Below are positions 6,377 through 6,402 of a stretch of 6,402 bases of DNA, piece by piece. Where the stretch lies: positions 1 to 6,402 of the forward strand of contig PFUQ01000069.1 in NCBI GenBank assembly GCA_002790175.1, in the 5' to 3' direction. The DNA is from Flavobacteriales bacterium CG_4_9_14_3_um_filter_32_8. GTDB lineage: Bacteria; Bacteroidota; Bacteroidia; Flavobacteriales_E; Vicingaceae. The position numbers were made by a program, and so were the translations under genes. The first letter of the stretch is position 1. Every line of letters begins with the position of its first letter. The notes under the pieces were generated by a model. It was not told the origin of the DNA. It saw nothing but the letters and a program-made list of their open reading frames with translations, and made no database searches.

Positions 6377-6402
6377 ATGAGTTTAAAACAACAAGCGTTA
6401 AA
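6377..6402 (+). CDS. Start of a new gene, possibly a Wzx-type polysaccharide flippase (partial)
   Basis: ATG followed by seven codons gives MSLKQQAL before the window ends. The start is supported by a -7 box 24 nt upstream and by the short leader geometry shared with the other genes here. Lipopolysaccharide or O-antigen flippases of the Wzx/WzxC type often begin with a basic MSLK-Q-A-type N-terminus, and such a gene would fit beside a wzc homologue. Eight residues cannot establish this, so the product remains a guess. Confidence 0.4.

Overview
This AT-rich window looks like a chromosomal segment from a member of the Bacteroidota, most likely class Flavobacteriia or a close relative. Three things point there. 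An exosortase of the XrtF type sits next to its flavobacterial companion membrane protein. The polysaccharide co-polymerase/tyrosine kinase has the fused form common in Bacteroidota. Every plausible promoter carries the Bacteroidota -7 box TAnnTTTG rather than an E. coli-type -10, and Shine-Dalgarno sequences are weak or absent.

Layout from left to right. Positions 1-1160 (minus) hold most of glyA, serine hydroxymethyltransferase, cut at its C-terminus by the window edge and driven by its own promoter at 1186-1217. Positions 1249-3743 (minus) hold a four-gene block transcribed leftward: xrtF (exosortase), a small four-helix membrane protein of the exosortase F system, a hisH-like glutamine amidotransferase and a hisF-like (WbuZ-type) synthase. 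The first three are packed with a 3-nt gap and a 4-nt ATGA overlap. The hisF-like gene follows after 96 nt containing heptanucleotide tandem repeats. Positions 3744-3885 form a divergent promoter region. Positions 3886-6293 (plus) encode a Wzc-type chain-length regulator fused to a BY-kinase with a glycine-tyrosine tail. Its true N-terminus is in a different frame from the rest, so the gene carries an apparent one-base frameshift near 3980. At 6377 another plus-strand gene begins, possibly a Wzx-type flippase, but only eight codons are visible.

How the genes fit together (inference): the window appears to be the edge of a surface or exopolysaccharide locus. The Wzc-like protein would control polymer length and export. 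The HisH/HisF-like pair would deliver ammonia for amidation of a nucleotide-activated sugar; the HisF-like protein lacks a catalytic aspartate needed for histidine synthesis. The exosortase and its partner would process envelope proteins, an activity often linked genetically to exopolysaccharide production. The N-acetyl-sugar amidotransferase (WbuX/WbpG type) that normally uses the HisH/HisF-like pair is not in the window. glyA is a housekeeping gene that happens to abut this cluster. No RNA genes, CRISPR arrays or insertion sequences were seen.
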